DNA of 64,000 bases from a virus. The DNA lies in IMG/VR virus record IMGVR_UViG_3300048113_001121, positions 124,001-188,000 of that record. One strand, given 5' to 3'. Shown one piece after another: positions 23,879 through 31,572 of this stretch. The translations under genes and the position numbers were made by a program. The stretch's first letter is position 1; every line of letters starts with the position of its first letter. The notes under the pieces are model-generated. The model was not told where the DNA came from. It did not search any database and was given only the letters and a program-made list of their open reading frames with translations.

Positions 23879-23912
23879 TAAAAAACCTTTCTCCTAAAAT
23901 AGAAGAAAGGTT
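23879..23912 (-). terminator. Intrinsic terminator after the 23938-24237 gene
   Basis: AACCTTTCT (23884-23892) pairs with AGAAAGGTT (23904-23912); on the minus strand a run of T follows. It lies 25 bases beyond the stop of the tagged gene. Confidence 0.8.
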
Positions 23913-23937
23913 AGTATTTGTCAATATATTATTTAAA

Positions 23938-24237
23938 TTAAGTTCCGATAACTAACTCGTCATAATTCAGTTTTTCCATACCTTTTAGCTCTTCCTCAGC
24001 CTCATCGTACATGAAAGATTTTACAACTGAAACAACACTCTGTTCTGATTGAGCAATTTTACTTTCCATCCAATCATCAAGTTGTTCACCTTCTTCCATT
24101 TGTTCCCACATTTTATATGCTAGTGTGGCTATTGTAAATAATTGTTGTTTTGCCATATAAGAACCATCATGAGAACCCTCTTTAATGTTTGACTTTAATT
24201 TACGTAATTGTGATTCAGTTATTATTATGTTTGACAT
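23938..24237 (-). CDS. Tagged small protein (99 aa)
   Basis: Begins MSNIIITESQLRKLKSNIKE then G, with ITE-S and IKE-G sites of the virion-cargo tag. The remainder is helical and acidic (KMWEQMEEGEQLDDWMESKI). Its own terminator follows, and an ATATTTAT motif lies 18 bases before the start, so it is probably a single-gene late unit. Confidence 0.7.
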   Translation of the reverse strand: MSNIIITESQLRKLKSNIKEGSHDGSYMAKQQLFTIATLAYKMWEQMEEGEQLDDWMESKIAQSEQSVVSVVKSFMYDEAEEELKGMEKLNYDELVIGT

Positions 24238-24294
24238 ATCCGTTGGTATTTTATTATAAATATAGTTATATTAGTAAAATTGTAGATTATTAAT

Positions 24295-24324
24295 TAAAAA
24301 AGGTGAAGATTTCTCTCCACCTTT
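24295..24324 (-). terminator. Strong terminator with GAAA tetraloop
   Basis: Read on the minus strand, AAAGGTGGAGA, loop GAAA, TCTTCACCTTT forms an 11-bp stem (one G-T pair) followed by T residues (24299-24324 plus the A-run to the left). It ends the transcript of the 24400-26103 cluster. Confidence 0.85.
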
Positions 24325-24399
24325 AGGGACCGACTTTGGCTATCGGACTACTCCACCATCTCATTTAATCTAATAAGAAAATCTATCTTTCCTTCACCT

Positions 24400-24549
24400 C
24401 TAAACCATTTCTTCAATGATTCCTATTACTTCACTAACTATAAGTATAATACAAGCGGTAATCAAGTTAAAAGGAATAAAACCGTAACCAATAATTCTAA
24501 CACCTGATTTAATAAAACTTATAATTTTGTGCCACTTTTGATTTGGCAT
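24400..24549 (-). CDS. Small membrane protein (49 aa)
   Basis: Frame MPNQKWHKIISFIKSGVRII then GYGFIPFNLITACIILIVSE and VIGIIEEMV. A basic amphipathic N-terminal helix is followed by one long hydrophobic helix. Similar small proteins of the KWHKII-FIKS-VRIIGYG type occur in other phages as far as I recall. It is 13 bases downstream of the nucleotidyltransferase gene. Function unknown. Confidence 0.65.
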   Translation of the reverse strand: MPNQKWHKIISFIKSGVRIIGYGFIPFNLITACIILIVSEVIGIIEEMV

Positions 24550-24562
24550 ATGTTTAATATCA

Positions 24563-25042
24563 TCAATCATCCATACCTAATTTACGTTCAAAATAATTTG
24601 CATCTTCAATAACCTCAGGGTTCTGTTTAATAGTTTGCATCGCAATCATATCTTTCATTCTTGTTGTTGACCATCCATGTGCTCTACTCGTGTAGATTAC
24701 CTTTGGTGGTAAGTCATCACCCGTAAATGATTTACCAATATAATCTTCACCAAGAATTCTAATATCAGGTTCAAAGAATTTAATTAAATCATACAATTCT
24801 TCTTCAGTTTGATACACATAAACCTCATCAATATATTGAATTGCCATTAAGGTTCTATATCTTTCATATAATGGAACCACTGGTTTGTACTTGGATTTTC
24901 TATGTAACGATGGGTCTCTTTGTAAAAACACAATGAATTTATCACAATGTTTTCTTGCGTCTTCAAATGTGTAAATGTAACCCGGATGCATTAAATCAAA
25001 ATTACCTGCTGTGAACCCTACAATTTCTTTTTTTTCACTCAT
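24563..25042 (-). CDS. Cytidylyltransferase-like nucleotidyltransferase (TagD/RfaE type)
   Basis: VGFTAGNFDLMHPGYIYTFE at the N-terminus carries the family's phosphate motif, with HPGY in place of the usual HxGH. DKFIVFLQRDP and LYERYRTLMAIQYIDEVYVY are the standard nucleotide and dimer segments, and SRAHGWSTTRMKDMI corresponds to the C-terminal ISTT-like motif. 159 aa is normal for glycerol-3-phosphate cytidylyltransferases. The Tyr replacing the second catalytic His is unusual and could change activity. It may prime polyol or sugar decorations. Confidence 0.75.
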   Translation of the reverse strand: MSEKKEIVGFTAGNFDLMHPGYIYTFEDARKHCDKFIVFLQRDPSLHRKSKYKPVVPLYERYRTLMAIQYIDEVYVYQTEEELYDLIKFFEPDIRILGEDYIGKSFTGDDLPPKVIYTSRAHGWSTTRMKDMIAMQTIKQNPEVIEDANYFERKLGMDD

Positions 25043-25230
25043 AATTTAAAACTTTCTTTATAATGTTTATCTTTTTTTACCACTTCATTTAAAGTTAGTA
25101 GTTGTGAAATATGATAAGAACTATTATCTGTCATGTAAATAATAAATTGGTTTTCAATTTCTTCTATCTCATTAATTACCTTTATAGTTTTACTATCTCG
25201 TGGTATTACATAATCACCTACCTTAAACAT
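25039..25230 (-). CDS. Unknown small beta-rich protein (63 aa)
   Basis: Begins MFKVGDYVIPRDSKTIKVIN and contains two segments suited to a small beta-barrel (FIIYMTDNSSYHISQLLTL). Overlaps the next gene by 4 bases and the previous by 8. No family recognised; the VGDYVIP opening is common in small KOW/SH3-like phage proteins. Confidence 0.6.
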   Translation of the reverse strand: MFKVGDYVIPRDSKTIKVINEIEEIENQFIIYMTDNSSYHISQLLTLNEVVKKDKHYKESFKL

Positions 25231-25576
25231 TTTTAAGTTGTTTTAGTTTAATACCTAATAGGTCTAAAGTATTCTTATCCTTAACAGTTTTTTTAGCTTT
25301 TTTCTTAATCTCGTTGATTAAACCTTCAATATATTTAATCTCAGGATTAATTTCCTCAACAACCTTAACGGTCTTATCCATTTTAACCCCGTTTATCTTG
25401 TTTTTAAGGTACACAGATAATAATTCTATGAGTTTATATGAGAAGTAGAATCCAAGACAAATAAGACCTGTTTCTACTAGTTTTTCTGTCCCTACAAAAT
25501 GAACACCTACTAACATAAAGATTAAAATAATAACCATTTTAATCATACTCCATAAATTATTAATTATTTTTACCAT
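25223..25576 (-). CDS. Membrane protein (117 aa)
   Basis: Two hydrophobic helices (MVIILIFMLVGVHFVGTEKL and LVETGLICLGFYFSYKLIEL; about residues 12-55), then a Lys-rich cytoplasmic helix (LINEIKKKAKKTVKDKN). It could act in lysis or host-membrane interaction; no family recognised. Confidence 0.65.
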   Translation of the reverse strand: MVKIINNLWSMIKMVIILIFMLVGVHFVGTEKLVETGLICLGFYFSYKLIELLSVYLKNKINGVKMDKTVKVVEEINPEIKYIEGLINEIKKKAKKTVKDKNTLDLLGIKLKQLKNV

Positions 25577-25578
25577 TT

Positions 25579-25836
25579 TTATTGTGTTTTAGATTTTTGA
25601 ATTGCGTACTCGGCTAAACTAATTTTTTGAACGTTACCAATTACCATTGAAGACCTTAATAAATCATATGGTATGTGAAGAAGAAAATCATTACCGTTTG
25701 ATGTGGTTAAATCCTCTTTAAGTTCCAAACAAGAATGAACCATTTTAAGATATATTTTAAACTGTATATCATCATCAAAACTTTTTTCTTGAAGGATTCC
25801 AAACTTTGGGTGTTCTATTTTAATTGTCTTCATCAT
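25579..25836 (-). CDS. Unknown protein (85 aa)
   Basis: Begins MMKTIKIEHPKFGILQEKSF. Mixed alpha/beta, with ELKEDLTTSNGNDFLLHIPY near the middle. Spacing of 2 bases to the membrane gene and 6 to the upstream gene indicates one operon. No family recognised. Confidence 0.6.
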   Translation of the reverse strand: MMKTIKIEHPKFGILQEKSFDDDIQFKIYLKMVHSCLELKEDLTTSNGNDFLLHIPYDLLRSSMVIGNVQKISLAEYAIQKSKTQ

Positions 25837-25842
25837 ATACCT

Positions 25843-26103
25843 TTAGTCTTCATTAAAATTAATACCATATTTTTCATTCATAGTTTTTCTAAAGTCTTCA
25901 CTAACTTTTTTCAAACCTTCATTGATTCCGTTTACACATAAATCACTATATGATTCTACTATATTCATGACAGAAACTTGTTCCATAGGTAAACATTTAC
26001 TGTCCTCAGTAAAAATTACAGTGTCTTCACCAAATGATTCAATAGATTCAATAATGTGTGTTGAACCGATTTTATTATCTTTTATTTTATCTCCTTTTTT
26101 CAT
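25843..26103 (-). CDS. Unknown protein (86 aa)
   Basis: Begins MKKGDKIKDNKIGSTHIIES, a small beta region, then a helix (VNGINEGLKKVSEDFRKTMN). It is the first gene of its operon, and its start lies four bases after a TATATTTG element, so the message may be leaderless. No family recognised. Confidence 0.6.
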   Translation of the reverse strand: MKKGDKIKDNKIGSTHIIESIESFGEDTVIFTEDSKCLPMEQVSVMNIVESYSDLCVNGINEGLKKVSEDFRKTMNEKYGINFNED

Positions 26104-26107
26104 ATTA

Positions 26108-26115
26108 CAAATATA
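26108..26115 (-). promoter_or_regulatory. TAnnTTTG element four bases from a start codon
   Basis: TATATTTG on the minus strand at 26115-26108, separated from the ATG at 26103 by exactly four bases. Same geometry as at 15584 and 61147. The -33 region here is not clear. Confidence 0.45.
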
Positions 26116-26147
26116 ATTAAATTTTTTGATTTAAACTAATATTATGT

Positions 26148-26378
26148 TTAAAAGTCTTCGTTAGTTAATGTTTTCATTTCCGTATTATTTGGTGGAGTTA
26201 CAGATTCGGGTGTTGAACTAAAAACTAATGTTTTTAATAAGAACACAACTAAGATAATTCCAACTATCCAACCGCCAACCCTACCTGACGCGGCAAAGAT
26301 ATTTCCAATACCTTTTAGTAATTGTGAACCAAATGTTAAAACGAAACCGATAATGACTAATGTGATAATTCCTTCCAT
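26148..26378 (-). CDS. Glycine-rich membrane protein (76 aa)
   Basis: Begins MEGIITLVIIGFVLTFGSQL then LKGIGNIFAASGRVGGW and IVGIILVVFLLKTLVFSS. Two membrane helices with a Gly-containing loop. Holin-like in size and topology, yet no lysis gene is adjacent, so this is only a possibility. It is downstream of 25843 on the right side, next to the large RNA unit. Confidence 0.6.
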   Translation of the reverse strand: MEGIITLVIIGFVLTFGSQLLKGIGNIFAASGRVGGWIVGIILVVFLLKTLVFSSTPESVTPPNNTEMKTLTNEDF

Positions 26379-26442
26379 AATTTTATTTTTTTATTTATAC
26401 AAATATAGTGAATAATATTCACTTACACAAATTATTGAGCAT

Positions 26443-27460
26443 AAAAAAAACCTCAGTCGGTTAGAACTGAGGTTAAGGAAGATATATAATAGAGTATAGA
26501 ACGCTGAGATTACACGTTTATGGTGACTTGTCTTTAGTGAGATTACCCTATATCGGTTGCTCATGTATCCACTCTCGTTGCCGAAAGTATCAAGTCAGTG
26601 TCGGTTATTTGAGTGAACCACTCTTTTCGTTAACAACTACTCAACTACTACTTTACTCTGTCAAACCTTGCGAGTTCACTAAGGGACGGCCATCCCACCA
26701 GGTATTTGATAATTGACATCAGGAGACTTGCGGTCTACCGATGACTTCGTTAGTCTATTGACTCGAAGTGTTAGACACCTTTCGTTGTCAACGCCCGAAG
26801 AACTTTTGCTCTCTTTTAGTTTTAGTAAAAGTAACGATGGAAATGAGAAAGATGTGCTTCGGGAGAAGTTTCGTTTCTTTTGAAAACAAAATGCTTCACA
26901 CCTCTCTGTAAGTCTGTCAACTTACGGTACTTCAGGAATACGTTAACTTATCGTATCGGAATTCCTTTGTACTGGTACTCAGCCCTACAACACCTGACAG
27001 GGTGTGTCGAACCGTCACCTGTAGCTTTTCCTATTGATATCACTATCTCAACTCTGATATTCCACGGACTCAGAGTGGTCTCGTCCCTTTAGCAGTTGCC
27101 CTTAGGGTCTTGACCGTAGCCACTTTGTTTAGTTGTCAGAGTAAACTCTGCGAATATTCACGATGTACTATTCTCGTTTCAATCCCTTTAGTCCCATTGC
27201 TGGGGTTATCTAACGACGCTAAACCGCCGTCAAATGTCATACTTAACCGTTTAAGAAAAAGGGGTTAATCTTTTGTATTCCTTTCACAAACTGTGATGGT
27301 TAAGGTGACACTTACTAATATTTTCAAAGAACGTCTTCAGTACTCTTACTGAATTGTTTTACAAAACTACAACAAATTTTTTAATCTGTCAAACTTTTTT
27401 TTAAAAACTTTCTGATTTTCTGTTGGGTAAGATATAAATACTCCAATAAATCTCAAAAGT
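26443..27460 (-). ncRNA. Large structured non-coding RNA, about 1 kb
   Basis: On the minus strand this stretch has a Bacteroidota promoter at its start (27494-27465) and a perfect terminator at its end: AACCTCAGT (26449-26457) with ACTGAGGTT (26466-26474), then eight T. It has no credible gene in six frames and is richer in G/C than its neighbours. At least twelve short perfect hairpins can be drawn: 27336-27353, 27284-27296, 27243-27268, 27193-27204 (CCCA, loop GCAA on the minus strand, TGGG), 27137-27150, 26990-27005, 26934-26966, 26908-26925, 26857-26868, 26813-26831, 26683-26696 and 26611-26623. Two loops are exactly complementary (26914-26919 and 26995-27000). Size and phage setting recall GOLLD and ROOL RNAs; relation to them is untested. 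Confidence 0.8.
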
Positions 27461-27464
27461 TATA

Positions 27465-27494
27465 CAAATATACAAAAAAATTACTCTCAGACAA
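27465..27494 (-). promoter_or_regulatory. Promoter of the large RNA
   Basis: On the minus strand TTG (27494-27492), 19 bases, then TATATTTG (27472-27465), a good match to the Bacteroidota promoter. Predicted start near 27460. Confidence 0.75.
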
Positions 27495-27522
27495 GCCCTT
27501 TAAGGGTTTTTTTGTGTTTTGT
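27493..27522 (+). terminator. Plus-strand-oriented hairpin with T-run
   Basis: AAGCCCT / AGGGTTT with loop TTA, then T residues (about 27493-27516). Oriented as a plus-strand terminator although no plus-strand gene precedes it; it may insulate the RNA unit or reduce antisense transcription. Confidence 0.4.
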
Positions 27523-27540
27523 ATTAAAATTATTGGATAT

Positions 27541-27765
27541 TTACCCTATAATTACTCCATTAGAATCAAAATACTTATCTAAAGCACTTAATCTATCGTC
27601 CGCGTCTACTAACATTACTAACGCCTCTTCAGCGTTTTTATAGAAGTCCCCTGTTGAGTGGTCTCCGATTCCTACTGCTTTACTACCAAGTAGTTCAAGT
27701 GATAATAATGCCTTTGCTTTATCTGCCTGTGCAGATGTTTTTAACATATTTACTAATTTGTTCAT
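27541..27765 (-). CDS. Unknown small protein (74 aa)
   Basis: Begins MNKLVNMLKTSAQADKAKAL, a helical protein with LLSLELLGSKAVGIGDHSTG in the middle. Overlaps the Nudix gene by 4 bases (ATGA type). I recall similar short proteins in large phages but no function. Confidence 0.6.
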   Translation of the reverse strand: MNKLVNMLKTSAQADKAKALLSLELLGSKAVGIGDHSTGDFYKNAEEALVMLVDADDRLSALDKYFDSNGVIIG

Positions 27766-28169
27766 TTTAAAATTATTTTTATAAGTTTATTAAATTGTTT
27801 TGTCATTGGTTCGGGTAATTCATCTTTACCAAAATACCCACATTCCGTGTGTTCGTCCCCATCATAAGCGTTTTCTAAATCAGGAAACATCTCTTCTTCA
27901 ACATCCATAAGGTAGGTATAAAACATACCTTTAACTTTACTTCCGTCTCTGTTATACCTTTTTATTACCGCGGCAAACTCTATGTCTCCTAACACAGGTA
28001 AATCAGTCTCTTCTATAAACTCTCTAATCGCAGCGTCTTTAGTTGGCTCATCTTCTTCCACACTACCTGCGGGACATGACCAAAAACCTGGTAGAGTTGT
28101 TTGTGAGTTTCTTTTACAAAGTAACACCTTATTATCACATCTTACGATTATTCCTGCGTATTTTTTCAT
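27762..28169 (-). CDS. Nudix hydrolase (MutT-like)
   Basis: The Nudix box is complete: GSVEEDEPTKDAAIREFIEE then T, preceded by YAGIIVRCDNKVLLCKRN and WSCPAGS. 135 aa is typical. Family members hydrolyse nucleoside diphosphates linked to another group, including oxidised dNTPs and sugar nucleotides. Substrate cannot be told from sequence. It overlaps the following gene by 4 bases. Confidence 0.9.
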   Translation of the reverse strand: MKKYAGIIVRCDNKVLLCKRNSQTTLPGFWSCPAGSVEEDEPTKDAAIREFIEETDLPVLGDIEFAAVIKRYNRDGSKVKGMFYTYLMDVEEEMFPDLENAYDGDEHTECGYFGKDELPEPMTKQFNKLIKIILK

Positions 28170-28196
28170 TATTAGTTTTATTGGATATTTATTAGT

Positions 28197-28553
28197 ATGA
28201 AAGTAATCATAGAAAATAATATTTTAAAAGTCAAAGTTTCTTCCACTAAAAAATCCATAACTGATGGAATGATGGGAAAAAGATTTGATGAGTCCTTTGA
28301 TGGTATGTTATTTTTTATGCCTGAACGTACCGAACAAAGTTTTTGGATGTATAATTGTATTATACCATTAGACATTATTTTCATAGATGGAACAACAATA
28401 ACTAAAATTCATTCTAACTGTCAACCATGTAATGATAAGAAAAATTGTGAATCATATCAAGGATTTGGTGATACAGTTTTAGAGGTCTTTGGTGGTTTTT
28501 GTGAAGAACAAGGCATAAAAAAAGGAGACATCGTCTCCTTATCTTTATTTTAA
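28197..28553 (+). CDS. DUF192-family protein (118 aa)
   Basis: The family pattern is present: GMMGKRFDESFDGMLFFMPE, SFWMYNCIIPLDIIFIDGTT, IHSNCQPC and a YQGFGDTVLEVFGGFCEEQG end. DUF192 (YceB/COG1430-like) proteins are uncharacterised beta-barrels, often secreted in bacteria, but here no signal peptide is seen. ATATTTAT stands four bases before the start. Convergent with the 28570 gene, whose terminator lies inside its 3' end. Confidence 0.8.
   Translation: MKVIIENNILKVKVSSTKKSITDGMMGKRFDESFDGMLFFMPERTEQSFWMYNCIIPLDIIFIDGTTITKIHSNCQPCNDKKNCESYQGFGDTVLEVFGGFCEEQGIKKGDIVSLSLF
28517..28540 (-). terminator. Terminator inside the end of the DUF192 gene
   Basis: AAGGAGAC (28522-28529) and GTCTCCTT (28533-28540), loop of three; on the minus strand it is followed by seven T. 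It ends the 28570-31514 transcripts. Confidence 0.8.
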
Positions 28554-28569
28554 AGTTGTCTTAATTGTT

Positions 28570-30948
28570 TTAAGCTATATCAAATTTTTGTAATTCTTCA
28601 ATTGAGTGTTCTCTAGCTCTTCTCTTAGGACTTCCTGAATTAACATCAGCAAAATATAATGTAGACTCTTTAGGGTTACTAAACTCAGGTACACCTTTAC
28701 TAATTAAGAATTTTACAGCAACTTCGGCAGCTGTTTTATCATCTAACATCTTATCAGGGTCACTAACGATATCAATACCAACTTTATTTCCATATTTTTG
28801 ATAATTAGCTTTACCCGTTAATTGGTTATAACCTCTACCAACGTATTTTGAACCATCATTTTTATTATTATTACCAATTCTACCATTATATACTAAATTA
28901 AAAAACTTATCATAGTCTCTCTTTAAATCATTTAATTCTGAATCAGACATCTTTCTAGTTTTTGAAAATATTTTATTAATTCTACGATTAGATGTATTAT
29001 GATAACCTCTTTCTTTTTTATTAATAAAATGAGTTTCTTTACCTATTACCGCTAACATACCAATTTGTGCGACTGGGTCTGTAATACCGTTCTCAATCAT
29101 AGTATCAATTAATCTTTGTATTCCTTTAGATGCTTTACCTGAGTACGTATGAGTTATCTTACCATCTAATGTAGTAAACTCCTTACTTGAATATGTATAT
29201 TTTTCTATATCCTTATCTTCTATATTTTCATTTTTTAATTTATTATACATTAAATCTTTAGTTCCTGTAGAAAAAATCCCGTTTTCCTCTAATTTGTTGT
29301 CTCTCTTAAATTTATTTAACGCTCTTTCTGTTTCGGGTCCGAATAACCCATCGACACCATACACCGGTAATTCATAACCTAATAAAGATAATCCAATCTG
29401 AAATGACTCAACATCTTGTTTAAATCTCATATTTTTACGGTCACTTCTTTCGATGTCACCTTCAATATTGTTAATATTAACTAATAATTGATTACTATCA
29501 GCATCGACTAATTCAGCCTTGTCTGCTTGTTCATTTAATCCTTTTGATTCATTTATTTTTTCTTTAAGTTTTCTTACGAACTCTTTTTGAATCATCTTAA
29601 CAAACTTAACATATGGTGAATCACCTCTATCTTTACTATACTTGTACTTACCTTCAGGTTTTCTCTTACCTCTTCCGAAGTAATTTAACGCAGATATGTT
29701 TGTAATACATTTGTGTCCACCTGAGTTAGCTTGAATCATTTCCCATGCCGGTACACCTAACTTATCTAATATAGCCCACTCATCTTCAGTTAACTTAGTA
29801 GATGGTTTGTCCATAATATCTTTTAATTTTTCCATATAGTCATCACCCCCATCCATTGAACGAACCTTATCACCATAAAAGGCTTCTAAATCCGCATTAG
29901 TGAAACCAACTGACTCATCTCCAAATTGTTTATTACCTTCTGATATCCATTTGATAGTAGATAAAGGAATTATCTTTTCTCTTAATTGACTCTCCCATTT
30001 ACTTAATACTTCTTGAGCTATATCACCTAAGTTAACACCTTTCAATTCTCTCTCACCTTTAAATGGGTTACATGACGCTTGTACTAACCCCATTGGCCAA
30101 GCGATTACTATAAAGTCAGCTTCAGGATTATTTTTAAATGGAGTATAACGGTCATAAGAACCTGGTTTAAACATTGAACCTCCTCCGTATTGTACTATAA
30201 TTCCGTCATCAACATAAACTTTATCACTATCTTTTTGTTTCTGTACATAATCTTTTTGATTTAAAGCCATCTCTTCAGGTAACGCATACCCCTTTTCAGC
30301 AGCTAATCTATTAATGTTTTGAAATATGTTTAATAGTGATGGTTGAGATGTCATTACTAAATCTTCCATAAAACCTGGTTTATTCTTATAAGCTAACATA
30401 AGTTTGTTAGTTGCTAAACCTAAGGCCATTTTATTTTTCTGTAATGACTTATCTTTTTGTAATTTAAATACAAAATTCATTATATCTTGTGGTTCTAACC
30501 CATACTTAGCAAAATCTGCAGAATCGACTGTAGATATTAATCTAATATCATCGGCAGTAAAGATATCACTTGGTGACATTATTTGAGATAAAGTCTCAAC
30601 ATTTGAACGTGACGACCTGAATGATGTTGATGTGTCGCCTTCCACACCTGTTTGACTATCATGATGGTCTGTATGTACAACAAACATCGGCTTTCCATGT
30701 GCGAAATCAACTAAAACCGGCATCGTATCACCTTTAGCATCTTGTTTCTTTACCGCAAATTCCTTATCACCGTATTGTATTATTTCAGAATCAACAACTT
30801 TAATTCCATTATTCTCTAAATAATTTTTCATAGCTAAGGCAGTCGTAACACCGTCTAAATCTTGATGAAAATATATTTTAGCTTTCTCATATCTCTTAGA
30901 TAAATCGTTGATATTTCTTAATCCTGATTCTTTAATTAATTTTTTCAT
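28570..30948 (-). CDS. DHH phosphoesterase - peptidoglycan-binding - GH19 fusion (792 aa)
   Basis: Three parts. Residues about 20-300 resemble DHH-family phosphoesterases (RecJ/oligoribonuclease type): FHQDLDGVTTALAMKNYLEN, then VVHTDHHDSQTG, and SGGHKCITNI further on (about 408). Residues about 510-570 are a PG_binding_1 domain (YGVDGLFGPETERALNKFKR). The C-terminus (about 610-790) is a GH19-type muramidase/chitinase domain: MLAVIGKETHFINKKERGYH and YVGRGYNQLTGKANYQKYGN. The N-terminus MKKLIKESGLRNINDL is a virion tag (IKE-S). It overlaps the GH24 gene by 4 bases. A virion-borne enzyme that cuts wall and perhaps nucleotides on entry is inferred. Confidence 0.85.
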   Translation of the reverse strand: MKKLIKESGLRNINDLSKRYEKAKIYFHQDLDGVTTALAMKNYLENNGIKVVDSEIIQYGDKEFAVKKQDAKGDTMPVLVDFAHGKPMFVVHTDHHDSQTGVEGDTSTSFRSSRSNVETLSQIMSPSDIFTADDIRLISTVDSADFAKYGLEPQDIMNFVFKLQKDKSLQKNKMALGLATNKLMLAYKNKPGFMEDLVMTSQPSLLNIFQNINRLAAEKGYALPEEMALNQKDYVQKQKDSDKVYVDDGIIVQYGGGSMFKPGSYDRYTPFKNNPEADFIVIAWPMGLVQASCNPFKGERELKGVNLGDIAQEVLSKWESQLREKIIPLSTIKWISEGNKQFGDESVGFTNADLEAFYGDKVRSMDGGDDYMEKLKDIMDKPSTKLTEDEWAILDKLGVPAWEMIQANSGGHKCITNISALNYFGRGKRKPEGKYKYSKDRGDSPYVKFVKMIQKEFVRKLKEKINESKGLNEQADKAELVDADSNQLLVNINNIEGDIERSDRKNMRFKQDVESFQIGLSLLGYELPVYGVDGLFGPETERALNKFKRDNKLEENGIFSTGTKDLMYNKLKNENIEDKDIEKYTYSSKEFTTLDGKITHTYSGKASKGIQRLIDTMIENGITDPVAQIGMLAVIGKETHFINKKERGYHNTSNRRINKIFSKTRKMSDSELNDLKRDYDKFFNLVYNGRIGNNNKNDGSKYVGRGYNQLTGKANYQKYGNKVGIDIVSDPDKMLDDKTAAEVAVKFLISKGVPEFSNPKESTLYFADVNSGSPKRRAREHSIEELQKFDIA

Positions 30949-31514
30949 GATATAAACATATTTTTTTCTTTTGTTCTTCTATTCTTAAGACCATCATTCG
31001 AGGACTTATATGATAAAATACTTTCTGCCGCTTTTTTATTTTGACCAGATTTAACATATTGTATAAATCTTGACATTCTAACTGAATCACATCCAGTATT
31101 AAAAACTAATGATATTAACGAATCAAATTGTCCTTGAGTTAACATATACGTTTTTAATCCTTTATCTTTCCATTCCCCTAAAAATCTTCTAACGCAGTCG
31201 GCAGCCTCCGAAGCATCTTTATAAAGTAACTCTAACGCAGTTTTTTTATCTATCACTAAACCACGTTTTACATCACTACCAGTGTGTCCATAACCGATAG
31301 TTAAAACTCCACTTGTGTCTTTATAAGCCTTTAATACTGGCGCCTTTATGTTACCAATTGGTTTTTTGGGGTCACCTTCTTCAAATTTAATATGGTCCCA
31401 AAAGTTTTGACTGGCCTTCATTATCGTACCATCTTTTTTGTCAGAGTCACTTTCAATTAAATACATTTTACGTATTTGAGACTCTTCCGATTCATTTATA
31501 AATAACTTTGACAT
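30945..31514 (-). CDS. T4-type lysozyme (GH24), tagged
   Basis: A GH24 muramidase of 189 aa: Glu of FEEGDPKK, then YKDTSGVLTIGYGHTGSDVK with the conserved Asp and Thr, and the C-terminal FDSLISLVFNTGCDSVRMSR. It cuts peptidoglycan. The N-terminus MSKLFINESEESQIRKMYLI then ES has two cleavage-like sites (INE-S, LIE-S) before the enzyme begins at about residue 35. This suggests the lysozyme is packaged in the particle rather than being the free endolysin. Followed immediately by the DHH fusion gene. Confidence 0.9.
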   Translation of the reverse strand: MSKLFINESEESQIRKMYLIESDSDKKDGTIMKASQNFWDHIKFEEGDPKKPIGNIKAPVLKAYKDTSGVLTIGYGHTGSDVKRGLVIDKKTALELLYKDASEAADCVRRFLGEWKDKGLKTYMLTQGQFDSLISLVFNTGCDSVRMSRFIQYVKSGQNKKAAESILSYKSSNDGLKNRRTKEKNMFIS

Positions 31515-31546
31515 AAAAACTTTTATTAATAAATATCTATAATAAC

Positions 31547-31572
31547 AAAAAACCCCTCACTTTGTAGGGGTT
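31547..31572 (-). terminator. Intrinsic terminator at the end of the 56-aa gene
   Basis: AACCCCT (31551-31557) and AGGGGTT (31566-31572), followed on the minus strand by six T. It overlaps the last codons of the 31557-31727 gene. Confidence 0.8.

Noticed and set aside
24300-24402. A tRNA-like structure (GGTGAAG ... CTTCACC ends)
   Set aside because: No T-loop or D-loop consensus; the 3' part is fully explained by an 11-bp terminator hairpin with a GAAA loop.
26528-27092. Plus-strand open frames of 62 and 70 codons inside the large RNA
   Set aside because: They run against the promoter and terminator and cross many perfect hairpins. Nothing in the proteins looks like a family.
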